The position numbers were made by a program, and so were the translations under genes. Shown here piece by piece: positions 7,289 through 15,796 of a DNA stretch of 64,000 nt. Origin of the DNA: CADEDV01 sp964412375 (GTDB taxonomy: Bacteria; Bacteroidota; Bacteroidia; Chitinophagales; Chitinophagaceae); the NCBI GenBank assembly GCA_964412375.1, contig CAYPOD010000017.1, positions 4,650 to 68,649 of the forward strand, in the 5' to 3' direction. Each line of letters starts with the position of its first letter. Position 1 is the first letter of the stretch. The notes under the pieces are model-generated. The model made no database searches and was not told where the DNA came from. It was given only the letters and a program-made list of their open reading frames with translations.

Positions 7289-9081
7289 GAAGCCGTACCA
7301 TCCATCGTGGGTTCATTGGTACTGTAATCACCGTAATCATCATGATATACTGCAAGGTCGCTTTGAAATGCAGCATACTCGTCGGGTTCATAGAGTTTGA
7401 TACCGATAAGATTATTGTAAATACTTCCGTAAACAGGTCCATCCACCAGCCCACCGTCAATCGGGTATTTTTTGATATGGGTAAAGGCAGAATGAGGATC
7501 AACAGGAGTATCTCCCCATGAAGGCAAACCATACACCATGCTTGTGCCCCATGGATTGCATCCAAAGAGCCAGTCAAAATTGGCCTGCTCCAGTTCATCA
7601 AATTGTTTATCACCTGTTAACTGCTTGTACCAATAACATTGAATGGCAAAGGAGGTAGTGAGATTGTTGCTGCACCAGATAAAGGGAATGCCGCGATAGA
7701 AGGCATTTTGTTTGGCTTTGTTCCAAACACGTTGAATGCCCTCTTTGTAATAGCCGATAATGTCCTGGTATCTTGATTTAGGTTGTTTCCTCTTTATTGC
7801 CCAGTCACCTAATTTTCTATACAACCTGACCAGTTCATAATGACCAACGTTAATAAAGGGATACCATTGATAATGATTGGCTGTATCCTTACCGAGCCAT
7901 GGAGTAATTTCTTCAAGCTTTGAATGAAAAAGGATATGATCGAACTGATTACCGCAGTCAATCGCTTTATTTTTGGGGTCACACTCCATTTGCCCAATAG
8001 CCGCTGCGGCAAGTTGTAAATCATCCAGCCAATTATCTTCTGCATAGATATAAGGAGCTTTTACGGAGGCTGTTTGTGTTACACCCGGCTTTTTAATAGC
8101 AAACTGGTATGACGTCTTTGCCTTCCCGAAAAGCTTTCTTGCAAATACACTATCATAGTCTAAAAAAACCTGGTTTCCCAAAGCAAAAGCACTGGCAAAC
8201 TTCCCCGCCGTAGAACTTGTACCCGTCGTAGCATTCATAAACTTTCCCCGTTGCTGCGGTTCACCACTTACAAAATAAACCGGTCGTTCATAACCCCTGC
8301 CATATTGCGAATCCAATGCCGGCATCCGCATACTGATATGGTCACGGTCGTCAGCAATCTGGTTAAACATCCAGTCATCCCTCGGGTGCATTTTCAATAA
8401 CCAGTCCAGCCCCCATTTGGCTTCATCCAGCACATCTGCCATGCCATTCTTTCCATCCAGGCCATTGGCCTGCTTTTCGTCAGTAAAAACATGCGGAAAA
8501 TCACGGTAAGCCATCAGCAAATGATACGTGGCATTGGCCGAAGTGGTACTGTATTGCAAGTAATCCGATGCATCATGCCAGCCTCCCACCACATCAATTC
8601 TTGTACTGTCTTTGATGCCGGCCTTTTCACCATACAATACATAACCATCATGGGTATGACAACTGTCTTTTAAAAAAGGGTTGAACCCGGTACGCTGCTG
8701 CCGCATATACCGCAAACAAAAATCTGCAGCGCCTTTGTACACATCCTCTCCGATCTCAAATTCCGGCGATTGGGCGCCCCAGGCTTTCAAATAATACTTG
8801 CCGGGCTGTTTGAAAAAAGAAAAATTCAACCGCTGTGTTGATCTAAAGGGTCCATAGGCGCCAAAGACCTTGCCTGTTTTGCCCGTCATCACCACTTTAT
8901 GTGTCGCAGCATCTATCAACTGGAAGGAGCCGATGGTCCTGTCTTCCTTGCTGCACCACACCGCCACTTTCACACCGTTGGGAGTATAACCCAACTGGTT
9001 GATGCGTATCCAGGCTTTTTCTTCTGATTCAGGCATAAAAGCAATCACCGGCAGCAACACAACGATCAATAATCTTTTCAT
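7237..9081 (-). CDS. Glycoside hydrolase family 9 (cellulase/exo-glycosidase type), secreted
   Basis: This 614-residue secreted enzyme has the signal peptide MKRLLIVVLLPVIAF, then an N-terminal immunoglobulin-like CelD_N domain (IRINQLGYTPNGVKVAVW, residues about 25-110), and an (alpha/alpha)6 catalytic domain. The conserved GGWHDASDY motif at about 166-174 holds the two catalytic-water Asp residues (Asp170, Asp173), and NEPTMDG near the end holds the general acid Glu590. NPWGTSMVYGLP matches the GH9 NP.G.S...G motif. The substrate is a beta-1,4-glucan or glucosamine-type glycan; the neighbouring deacetylase hints at a chitin- or peptidoglycan-like chain, which is inference. Its 3' end overlaps the deacetylase frame. 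Confidence 0.93.
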   Translation of the reverse strand: MKRLLIVVLLPVIAFMPESEEKAWIRINQLGYTPNGVKVAVWCSKEDRTIGSFQLIDAATHKVVMTGKTGKVFGAYGPFRSTQRLNFSFFKQPGKYYLKAWGAQSPEFEIGEDVYKGAADFCLRYMRQQRTGFNPFLKDSCHTHDGYVLYGEKAGIKDSTRIDVVGGWHDASDYLQYSTTSANATYHLLMAYRDFPHVFTDEKQANGLDGKNGMADVLDEAKWGLDWLLKMHPRDDWMFNQIADDRDHISMRMPALDSQYGRGYERPVYFVSGEPQQRGKFMNATTGTSSTAGKFASAFALGNQVFLDYDSVFARKLFGKAKTSYQFAIKKPGVTQTASVKAPYIYAEDNWLDDLQLAAAAIGQMECDPKNKAIDCGNQFDHILFHSKLEEITPWLGKDTANHYQWYPFINVGHYELVRLYRKLGDWAIKRKQPKSRYQDIIGYYKEGIQRVWNKAKQNAFYRGIPFIWCSNNLTTSFAIQCYWYKQLTGDKQFDELEQANFDWLFGCNPWGTSMVYGLPSWGDTPVDPHSAFTHIKKYPIDGGLVDGPVYGSIYNNLIGIKLYEPDEYAAFQSDLAVYHDDYGDYSTNEPTMDGTASLIYYLAAKETESRPKK

Positions 9082-9137
9082 AAAGCCAATTTACAACAAG
9101 CTTGGTAACTTAGCGACATCTTATCAAACATCATCAC

Positions 9138-10145
9138 ATGAAATTAGTTTCTTATCTCAAAGAAGGCCGTGAGCAGGCCGGGGTTTTGATCCAGGATATG
9201 ATCTATGATATGGAAGTGTTGCATCCCGATCTGCCCAACAGCATGGCCATGTTCCTGAATTACTGGGAAGACACTTTTCCTGTGGCACAGGCGGGTGAAT
9301 TGCTGCTGAGAGAAGGAACAAGATCGAGCAACAAAGCTGTTGCGGTTAAAGATGTGCAGTTGCTGTCACCGGTTCCGTTTCCCACTTCCTGCCGTGATGG
9401 GTATGCTTTTCGCCAGCATGTGGCAGCGGCGAGAAGAAACCGCAAGGTGGAGATGATTCCGGAGTTTGACCAATATCCCATTTTCTATTTCACCAATCAT
9501 CACAGCATACAGGGCCCCGGTGAGATCCGCTGCATGCCTGATCATTTTGAAAAACTAGACTTTGAACTCGAAGCTGCTATTGTTATCTGCAAACATGGCC
9601 GCAATATCAAAGCAGAACATGCGGATGAATATATCGGCGGACTAATGATCATGAATGATATGAGTGCAAGAAGACTGCAGATGGAAGAGATGTTATTAAA
9701 TCTTGGCCCTGCCAAAGGAAAAGATTTTTCTACTGTCATCGGCCCCTGGCTGGTAACATTGGATGAACTGCAGTCGTTTGAAATACCCCCGAAAGAAAAT
9801 CATGTTGGTAAAAGCTGGAATTTAAGAATGCAGTGCTGGGTGAATGGCAAACAGGTGAGTGACGGCAATGTAGGTGATATGGACTGGACCTTTGCTGAGA
9901 TCATTGAAAGAGCTTCTTATGGTGTGGATCTTTATCCCGGCGATGTGATCGGCAGCGGCACGGTGGGCACCGGTTGTTTCCTGGAACTGAACGGCACAGG
10001 CAAACTCAACGATCCCAACTATACCGAGCAATGGCTGCAACCCAATGATGTGGTGGAAATGGAGGTTGACGGATTGGGCAGGCTTAGCAATACAATTATT
10101 GCAGAAGAAACAGAATGGAGCATTTTGAAACGGAAAAAAATTTAG
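9138..10145 (+). CDS. Fumarylacetoacetate hydrolase (FAH) family protein
   Basis: This is a 335-residue cytosolic enzyme. The FAH catalytic domain is visible from about residue 75 onward: SCRDGYAFRQHV, PIFYFTNHHSI, the metal-binding LDFELEAAIVICKHGRNI (acidic ligands) and YIGGLMIMNDMSARRLQ, then GKDFSTVIGPWLVT and GDVIGSGTVGTGCFLELNG. The family cleaves or decarboxylates beta-diketo acids in aromatic or sugar-acid breakdown; the exact substrate is not readable. It stands alone and is divergent from the GH9 gene, with only 56 bp between them. A homogentisate-pathway role would need hmgA, which is not in the window. Confidence 0.9.
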   Translation: MKLVSYLKEGREQAGVLIQDMIYDMEVLHPDLPNSMAMFLNYWEDTFPVAQAGELLLREGTRSSNKAVAVKDVQLLSPVPFPTSCRDGYAFRQHVAAARRNRKVEMIPEFDQYPIFYFTNHHSIQGPGEIRCMPDHFEKLDFELEAAIVICKHGRNIKAEHADEYIGGLMIMNDMSARRLQMEEMLLNLGPAKGKDFSTVIGPWLVTLDELQSFEIPPKENHVGKSWNLRMQCWVNGKQVSDGNVGDMDWTFAEIIERASYGVDLYPGDVIGSGTVGTGCFLELNGTGKLNDPNYTEQWLQPNDVVEMEVDGLGRLSNTIIAEETEWSILKRKKI

Positions 10146-10234
10146 CTGTAAAAACCTGAAATTAAATTCCCGTTGCTGAAAATTGGTACGAATTAAGCAA
10201 TGAGTATCTTATTTCCATGTTGTAATACGTTTTT

Positions 10235-12250
10235 TTACTTTGGCAAATAAGTGATTGCCTTTTCCCATTTCTCCACCCAGCCGCTTTTTACCTTTCCCTG
10301 TGCATTGAAGCCGCCATTCAGTGCAAAATCATAGCCAAACTCAGCGCCGATCATGCCTCCGGCCAAATCACCGGTAGCGCTGCCCCTCATGCCGAGATCA
10401 GCAAACTCATTGTTGTTGTCAAACACCACATAGAACTGCTGTTTGATGGAACCCTTCGCCACTCCTTTGAAGCTACCTTCTATGCCTGCACCAACATAGA
10501 GGGTTGAAGTGCCGGTCTTGAATTTTTTTTCCAACCCCACATTGATAAGTTTGTAAACATCGGCCTCCACATTGAACCCGTTGCAGTCAGCTTTCAGCTT
10601 GGCCACCATCAGTTTCATCTCCATTTTCAGCCAGGAAGGACATTGCAGGTTGATATTTCTTGCAGATTCGATCGAGGCTATTGCTTCTTCACTGCTGAGT
10701 GTGTTGTCAAAGCAGGTCATATATGGCTCCTTGATAAGGTAAGCCCCGATGGCGCCACCCAGCCAGGAGAAATATTGCCCCACTGCCGCATATACCATTT
10801 TCTTATTAGCAATGCTGGGATCAAGCTGCACTATGCTGATAAGACCATTGATGTATTGTTTGTAATTTGACTGAGCTTCTTTTATCCTGGGCCCGATAAA
10901 ACTGTTGTATTTATTCATCAGGTCATCAATCGGAGGCGTTTTCAGATCACAACACATTTTATGATAAGCCTCCGGGCTGATGCCGTTACCATCCGGGCAT
11001 TCGATGGCCTTGTCTTTTTTCATGTAATCATAGTGCAATTGGTTCAGGTGGCCCAGGTCATCATCGGTGATATAGGCAAGCAACGGAATATACTGGTCGC
11101 CGAGGTCACGGAGCAGTTCATCCACGAGGTCATGATACAAACCGGCATAACTTTTTCCACTGGCTTCAATTTCCTCTTCGGTGAAAAGTGAGGCTTTCAT
11201 CCAGAACTGTGCTTCCTCCGAAATGGACTGGAACAGCGACGCATGTTCATTTCTCCATGACATGGATAATTTAGAAGTGGATGGCGGATCAGGTATTTTA
11301 AATTTATCCAAACTTATTTCGGAAAAGAAATCCCTGTTGTCTGTACCATCCATCTGCATCTTCCTTTTGCGCAGTGCAGCCAGGTTGATCTTACTGCGTT
11401 GTCCTGACTTTACCAGATAGGCCAGCGATGACCTTCGCTGTCCCACCTGGAATTCTTTTTCGAAGTGTTTCACTGCATTGGCCATATCATTACCAAACAA
11501 ATAGATCAATGCCATGGAACGGTTGGCTTCGGGATTGAGATCGTCCAGTTGCAGACAGCGTTGCAGGAATTGTTTTGATTTGACGAGATCACCTAATCCC
11601 AAAAATGCCTGCCCCATATTGTTCAATAATAAACTGCTCTCGGGATGTTGTTGCAAACAATTTTGCAAAATGGGAATAGCCTGGTGTTCCTGCCCTGTCA
11701 TATTCAATAAAACTGCGAGATTATTCCAGCCCATCACATCAGCCGCATCTTTCTGTACGGCTTTCATGCCCAGCAAAAGAGCGGACTGGGGATTATCATC
11801 ATAAAAACTGCCGGCTGCTGCCGACCGGATCTCTTCAGTTGATTTATTGGCGCTGAACTCTTCCACTTTCTGAATGGCCTGGGGAGTTAATGTGGTCTTT
11901 AACGCCGCTTCCATTTTGGAAACATTTTGCAATAACTGTTGCCGTGTTGGCGGCGTAACAGGAATAGTCGCTAACCGTTTGGCGTCAAGGATCGGTGGTT
12001 TAAGGGTTGTAGTGGGTAATACGGTCTGATCTAACTTGATATTACCCGCATCTGCCAGCTGTGTCAGTTGTCCTTCGGCCTGCTGCAGCATTTTCTTTTT
12101 GAATGCTTCCTGTTCGGCAGGGCTCATGGCGGCAAATCGTTTCATGTCGTCCATACTCCATTTCGTAGGGTCGGAAGAAAGCGGTTTGGTTTGCGACCAC
12201 AAGGCGGCGCTGCATACTAAAAAGAAAAAAAGGATAAGGTTTTTTTGCAT
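10235..12250 (-). CDS. Secreted TPR-containing protein of unknown function, 671 aa
   Basis: The protein has a signal peptide (MQKNLILFFFLVCSAALWSQ). Residues about 171-270 form tandem tetratricopeptide repeats (WNNLAVLLNMTGQEHQAIPI, LLNNMGQAFLGLGDLVKSKQ, EANRSMALIYLFGNDMANAV). The N-terminal third is Gln/Lys-rich and helical, and the C-terminal 150 residues are Gly-rich with beta-strand spacing (GAGIEGSFKGVAKGSIKQQF, GDLAGGMIGAEFGYDFALNG), suggesting a small barrel or sandwich. It is probably periplasmic or outer-membrane associated. No enzyme motif is seen and the middle part is not recognised. It is a single minus-strand gene. Confidence 0.8.
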   Translation of the reverse strand: MQKNLILFFFLVCSAALWSQTKPLSSDPTKWSMDDMKRFAAMSPAEQEAFKKKMLQQAEGQLTQLADAGNIKLDQTVLPTTTLKPPILDAKRLATIPVTPPTRQQLLQNVSKMEAALKTTLTPQAIQKVEEFSANKSTEEIRSAAAGSFYDDNPQSALLLGMKAVQKDAADVMGWNNLAVLLNMTGQEHQAIPILQNCLQQHPESSLLLNNMGQAFLGLGDLVKSKQFLQRCLQLDDLNPEANRSMALIYLFGNDMANAVKHFEKEFQVGQRRSSLAYLVKSGQRSKINLAALRKRKMQMDGTDNRDFFSEISLDKFKIPDPPSTSKLSMSWRNEHASLFQSISEEAQFWMKASLFTEEEIEASGKSYAGLYHDLVDELLRDLGDQYIPLLAYITDDDLGHLNQLHYDYMKKDKAIECPDGNGISPEAYHKMCCDLKTPPIDDLMNKYNSFIGPRIKEAQSNYKQYINGLISIVQLDPSIANKKMVYAAVGQYFSWLGGAIGAYLIKEPYMTCFDNTLSSEEAIASIESARNINLQCPSWLKMEMKLMVAKLKADCNGFNVEADVYKLINVGLEKKFKTGTSTLYVGAGIEGSFKGVAKGSIKQQFYVVFDNNNEFADLGMRGSATGDLAGGMIGAEFGYDFALNGGFNAQGKVKSGWVEKWEKAITYLPK

Positions 12251-12424
12251 GGCAATGGTTTAAAGGCCTGCAAGATGGGAAGTATGATACTGATGTGTAT
12301 ATGCTCAAAGTATGAATTGAAGAAAGCCCTGTATGAAATGATAAACACATTAACATTTCTCTTTTAAAACTGGTTCCTGTTTTGCCTTCACAAGAGCATT
12401 ATTCATTTTTAAAACAGTGGAACT

Positions 12425-12817
12425 ATGAAAACAATTTTCACACTCCTTTTTGCAACTGGTCTTTTAACTGTTGCGCAGGCACAGGACCGCCGTGGCGCTG
12501 ACCGTCACCGCGGTGTGCAGGTAACCATTCAAACAGATGCACGGATCGGTAATAGCTGGTACACAGATGATTTTTACAGGCATGATGTCCGCTATATCAA
12601 AAGCAACCCGGCTATGGAAAGAAAAATGGCCAGAAGGATCAATGCAATCAACCGTGAATACGATGCAAAGATTCGCCGTGTACAAAACAATTTTTTCATG
12701 AGCCGTTTTGAGAAGCAAAGAAAGATCCGTCAACTGGAGCAGGAACGCCAGTTTGAGATAAGAATGCTCTATGCAAAATTCCGGCAGGACAGGTATGGCC
12801 GCAACGGTCGCTGGTAA
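12425..12817 (+). CDS. Small secreted basic protein, hypothetical
   Basis: This 130-residue protein has the signal peptide MKTIFTLLFATGLLTVAQAQ followed by an Arg/His-rich stretch and a strongly basic helical region rich in Arg, Lys, Glu and Gln (MERKMARRINAINREYDAKI and the following RKIRQLEQERQFEIRM), which could form a coiled coil. It resembles small exported proteins common in Chitinophagaceae with no assigned role. The start is the first ATG after the signal-peptide frame opens. A strong terminator hairpin follows the stop. Confidence 0.75.
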   Translation: MKTIFTLLFATGLLTVAQAQDRRGADRHRGVQVTIQTDARIGNSWYTDDFYRHDVRYIKSNPAMERKMARRINAINREYDAKIRRVQNNFFMSRFEKQRKIRQLEQERQFEIRMLYAKFRQDRYGRNGRW

Positions 12818-12841
12818 TAAGGAGATGCAAAACAAGAAAGC

Positions 12842-12881
12842 AAAGAGGCTGTCTAAAAAAAGACCGGGACAGCCTCTTTTT
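12842..12881. terminator. Bidirectional terminator hairpin
   Basis: A 12-bp perfect stem (AAAGAGGCTGTC with GACAGCCTCTTT) encloses a 14-nt loop and is followed by T residues on the plus strand, with A residues on the left side. It lies between convergent genes (stop at 12817, stop at 12886) and can serve both. Its left half GAGGCTGTCTAAAAA is repeated exactly at 42666-42680 on the other strand. Confidence 0.88.
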
Positions 12882-12885
12882 CACA

Positions 12886-13323
12886 CTAATCTTCTGCCAG
12901 TTGCTTTAAACTTTGCAACGCTTTTGGCCACATGCCGGTGAACATATCTTTATACTCTTCTGTAATATCTATATCAACCGCTACTGTTGTTTGTCCGTTA
13001 TTTTCTGATAGTGTGTAATTCTCTCTTGCACCCGCCCATGGTTTTACTTTATCACTGGTAGTGTCTTCCACACCGCCGAGTATCATACCGAGGTGTTCAA
13101 ACCCCATATAATGCGGTTCTCTTTTCTCAGCAATCCTCGCCAGCATGCCGTCACCACCGGGAGAAAGAAATAGAATTTTGCTTCCCTCGTTCCAGTCGCT
13201 TTCTGCATAAGAGCCTTCGCTGAAAGCAGCCGTCCACTTACGATAGGTTTCATCGGCCCAGAGAATATCCCATACTTTTTGAATGGGAGCCATGATATCA
13301 ACGCTGAAATACAGTTTTTCCAT
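12886..13323 (-). CDS. SRPBCC-domain protein (AHSA1-like/START fold)
   Basis: The protein has 145 residues from the ATG at 13323 (MEKLYFSVDIMAPIQKVWDI). The opening strand, the MAPIQKVWDILWADETYRKW helix and the closing VAVDIDITEEYKDMFTGMWP-ALQSLKQLAE helix match the SRPBCC helix-grip fold. Members bind small hydrophobic ligands or act as Hsp90 co-chaperone-like domains; no specific function can be assigned. An ATG 45 bp upstream would add an unlikely 15-residue leader. Confidence 0.82.
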   Translation of the reverse strand: MEKLYFSVDIMAPIQKVWDILWADETYRKWTAAFSEGSYAESDWNEGSKILFLSPGGDGMLARIAEKREPHYMGFEHLGMILGGVEDTTSDKVKPWAGARENYTLSENNGQTTVAVDIDITEEYKDMFTGMWPKALQSLKQLAED

Positions 13324-13487
13324 GTCGGTTATTTTTGATGAATAATGCAGTACAAATCTGGGGATCATTTTTGAATATTCCGCAGGCTGATTCCGACATT
13401 TTAGCGGGTCGGTTGTTCACTGTTTACGCTTTAGCTGTAATCCAAATGATATACAATCATTAACTTTCAGTTCCCAAATGATAAAAG

Positions 13488-14774
13488 ATGAAAAAGCTGG
13501 TCAGCACCATTATTCTTGTTGTTTTCCTTTTTTCTGTAAGGGCTCAATCCCTCTCCAAAATAGAACAGCAAATCATCAAACATATTGAAACAGAGTATAA
13601 CAATACCCTCGCTTTGCTGAAAGAATCCGTGAACATCAATAGCGGCACTTTTAATATTGAAGGGGTAAAGAAAGTGGGAGCCATTTATGGAGAAGAACTG
13701 AAAAAACTTGGCTTTACTGTTGAATGGGTATCCGTCCCCGATTCAATAAAAAGAGCAGGCCACCTTGTAGCTTATCGCAAAGGGAAGAAAGGGAAAAAAC
13801 TATTCCTGATTGGGCATCTTGATACCGTGTTTGAACCCGATATGCCGCCCAATCCGTTTACCATGCTGAATGACAGTACGGCAACAGGGCAGGGCATCAA
13901 TGACATGAAAGGAGGTGATGTACTGGTAATCGCTGCATTAAAAGCTTTGCATAAAGAGAAATTACTGGACGATGCCAGCATTACGGTTTATTTCACCGGC
14001 GATGAAGAAAATGCCGGTCACCCGAGAGCTGCCAGCCGCGGAGACTTTATTGCAAGAGCCAAAGAACATGATATTGCGCTGGGTTTTGAAACAGCAAGCA
14101 GCATGGGCATTGTCGCAACAGCCCGTCGTGGCGCCAGCGAATGGAGACTGGAAGTAGAAGCAAGACAAGCCCATTCCTCGGGAGTGTTTGGCAGCGCCGG
14201 TTATGGGTCCATCTTTGAAGCAGCAAGGATCATTAATGAATTCAGGGAAAAATTAGGTGGTGAACAATATCTAACATTTAATCCCGGGCTTTTCATCGGC
14301 GGATCAGAAGTAAGATATGATACAGCAACGCAAAGAGGAGAGGTATCTGGGAAAACAAATATCATTTCACCTAAAACAGTTGTAATCGGTGACCTCCGTT
14401 TTTTAGGTGAACAGCAAAAAGAGAAAGCCAGGGAGAACATGCGACAGATCGTTGCAAAAAATTTATCTAATTCAAAAGCAACGATCAGTTTCAAAGATGG
14501 TATTCCTTCTATGCCTCCGACAGCGGGTAATGAAACTCTTGTAAAAGTGGTGAATGAAATCAGTATGGCATTAGGTTATGGTGAAGTGAAGGCAGGTAAT
14601 CCCGGCTCAAGAGGCGCCGGTGATATTTCTTATGTGGCAGAATATCTTGATTGCCTGGATGGGTTGGGAGCATCGGGCCGAGGCGCCCATGCACCGGGAG
14701 AAACGATCAACCTGAAAGAATATCCCCAACTCATTAAAAGAGCTGCGCTGCTGATCTACCGGCTGACAAGATGA
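13488..14774 (+). CDS. M20 family metallopeptidase (carboxypeptidase G2-like), secreted
   Basis: This 428-residue zinc peptidase has a signal peptide (MKKLVSTIILVVFLFSVRAQ). Visible M20 motifs are FLIGHLDTVF (metal His and Asp), GQGINDMKGG (bridging Asp), TGDEENAG (general base and metal Glu), ALGFETASS, the dimerisation domain from ARQAHSSGVFG, and the C-terminal GRGAHAPGETI metal His. It likely cleaves C-terminal glutamate or similar residues from peptides or conjugates in the periplasm. It is a single plus-strand gene, convergent with the class IV aminotransferase. The TAACTTTC at 13461-13468 may be its -7 box. Confidence 0.9.
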   Translation: MKKLVSTIILVVFLFSVRAQSLSKIEQQIIKHIETEYNNTLALLKESVNINSGTFNIEGVKKVGAIYGEELKKLGFTVEWVSVPDSIKRAGHLVAYRKGKKGKKLFLIGHLDTVFEPDMPPNPFTMLNDSTATGQGINDMKGGDVLVIAALKALHKEKLLDDASITVYFTGDEENAGHPRAASRGDFIARAKEHDIALGFETASSMGIVATARRGASEWRLEVEARQAHSSGVFGSAGYGSIFEAARIINEFREKLGGEQYLTFNPGLFIGGSEVRYDTATQRGEVSGKTNIISPKTVVIGDLRFLGEQQKEKARENMRQIVAKNLSNSKATISFKDGIPSMPPTAGNETLVKVVNEISMALGYGEVKAGNPGSRGAGDISYVAEYLDCLDGLGASGRGAHAPGETINLKEYPQLIKRAALLIYRLTR

Positions 14775-14784
14775 GAAAATCTGC

Positions 14785-15624
14785 TTAAGTGGTATAGTTT
14801 GTCACCAGGTCATTTTCCATTTCCACCAATTGCTCATACAACTTTCGGGAAACCGGACCGGGCTTTCCGTCTGCAATATTTTTTTGATTGATCTTTACCA
14901 CCGGAAGTATTCGCTTGGTGGTGCTGGTCAGGAAAACCTCAGCGGCATCTTCCAGCTCATTGATGCCAATATCTCTTTCTTCAACACTCATCATTTCTGT
15001 TGCCATTGCCAAAACATTCTTTCGTGTGATCCCGTTCAGCATATTGCGGACCGGGGTCACCAGTGTATTTTGCTTAGTTACAATAAACACATTGGAACGG
15101 GGAAACTCAGTGAGGCGGTGATTATAATGATACAAAACATCATCGGCCCCTTTTTCTTTCAGCAAAGGTTGCAACCAGACGGCTGTTAAATAGTTGATGC
15201 TTTTGATATGCGGCAGTTCCCGCTGGTGTTCGTGGGTGATGATCGAATATCCTTTTTCAAAATCTGCTTCGCTGGCAGTTTTTACCGGTTTGCAGTTGAG
15301 CAGCAAATTGGGAACGGCAGGCTGATAGCCGTCCCGGGAGTAACCTCCTGTCAGCATCAGCCGGACACCGGCTTCGGCAAGCGATGAACGCTGAATGAGT
15401 TCATGAATGATGCTCACTAATTCTTCCCTGCTTTTACCAATGGGCAGATGCAGCGCATCTGCAGAAGCAAAAAAACGGTCAAGGTGATCAGGCATGAACA
15501 GCGGCACGCCGTTCACTGTTCTGAAAAAATCAAAAACAGCATAGCCCCGCTGCATGGAAAGATCGGATACATGCAGCAGCGCTTCTTCGTCGTTCAAAAA
15601 TTTATCGTTGAGGAAAACAGCCAT
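14785..15624 (-). CDS. Aminotransferase class IV (D-amino-acid / branched-chain type)
   Basis: This is a 279-residue PLP enzyme from the ATG at 15624 (MAVFLNDKFLNDEEALLHVS). The motif QRGYAVFDFFRTVNG is the family start block, and HIKSINYLTAVWLQP carries the PLP-binding lysine. ELEDAAEVFLTSTTKRILPV matches the EVFxTGTAxxI block. Family members convert branched-chain, D-amino or aminodeoxychorismate substrates; motif reading alone does not decide which. A start at 15696 is disfavoured because it adds 24 residues with no family character. Confidence 0.87.
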   Translation of the reverse strand: MAVFLNDKFLNDEEALLHVSDLSMQRGYAVFDFFRTVNGVPLFMPDHLDRFFASADALHLPIGKSREELVSIIHELIQRSSLAEAGVRLMLTGGYSRDGYQPAVPNLLLNCKPVKTASEADFEKGYSIITHEHQRELPHIKSINYLTAVWLQPLLKEKGADDVLYHYNHRLTEFPRSNVFIVTKQNTLVTPVRNMLNGITRKNVLAMATEMMSVEERDIGINELEDAAEVFLTSTTKRILPVVKINQKNIADGKPGPVSRKLYEQLVEMENDLVTNYTT

Positions 15625-15796
15625 AATAAATAAAACAGGTGTTTTGCAAAAGAGAAGGCCGAAATTACAGCGTTTAGTAATGTAAAAAAACGACAACCCT
15701 CTTTCCGCACATGTAATATAATAAATACCGGTATGGAATTAACTGTGGCCCGAATCAACATCAGGCGCAAGTGCAATATTTTTAATCACTAACCAG

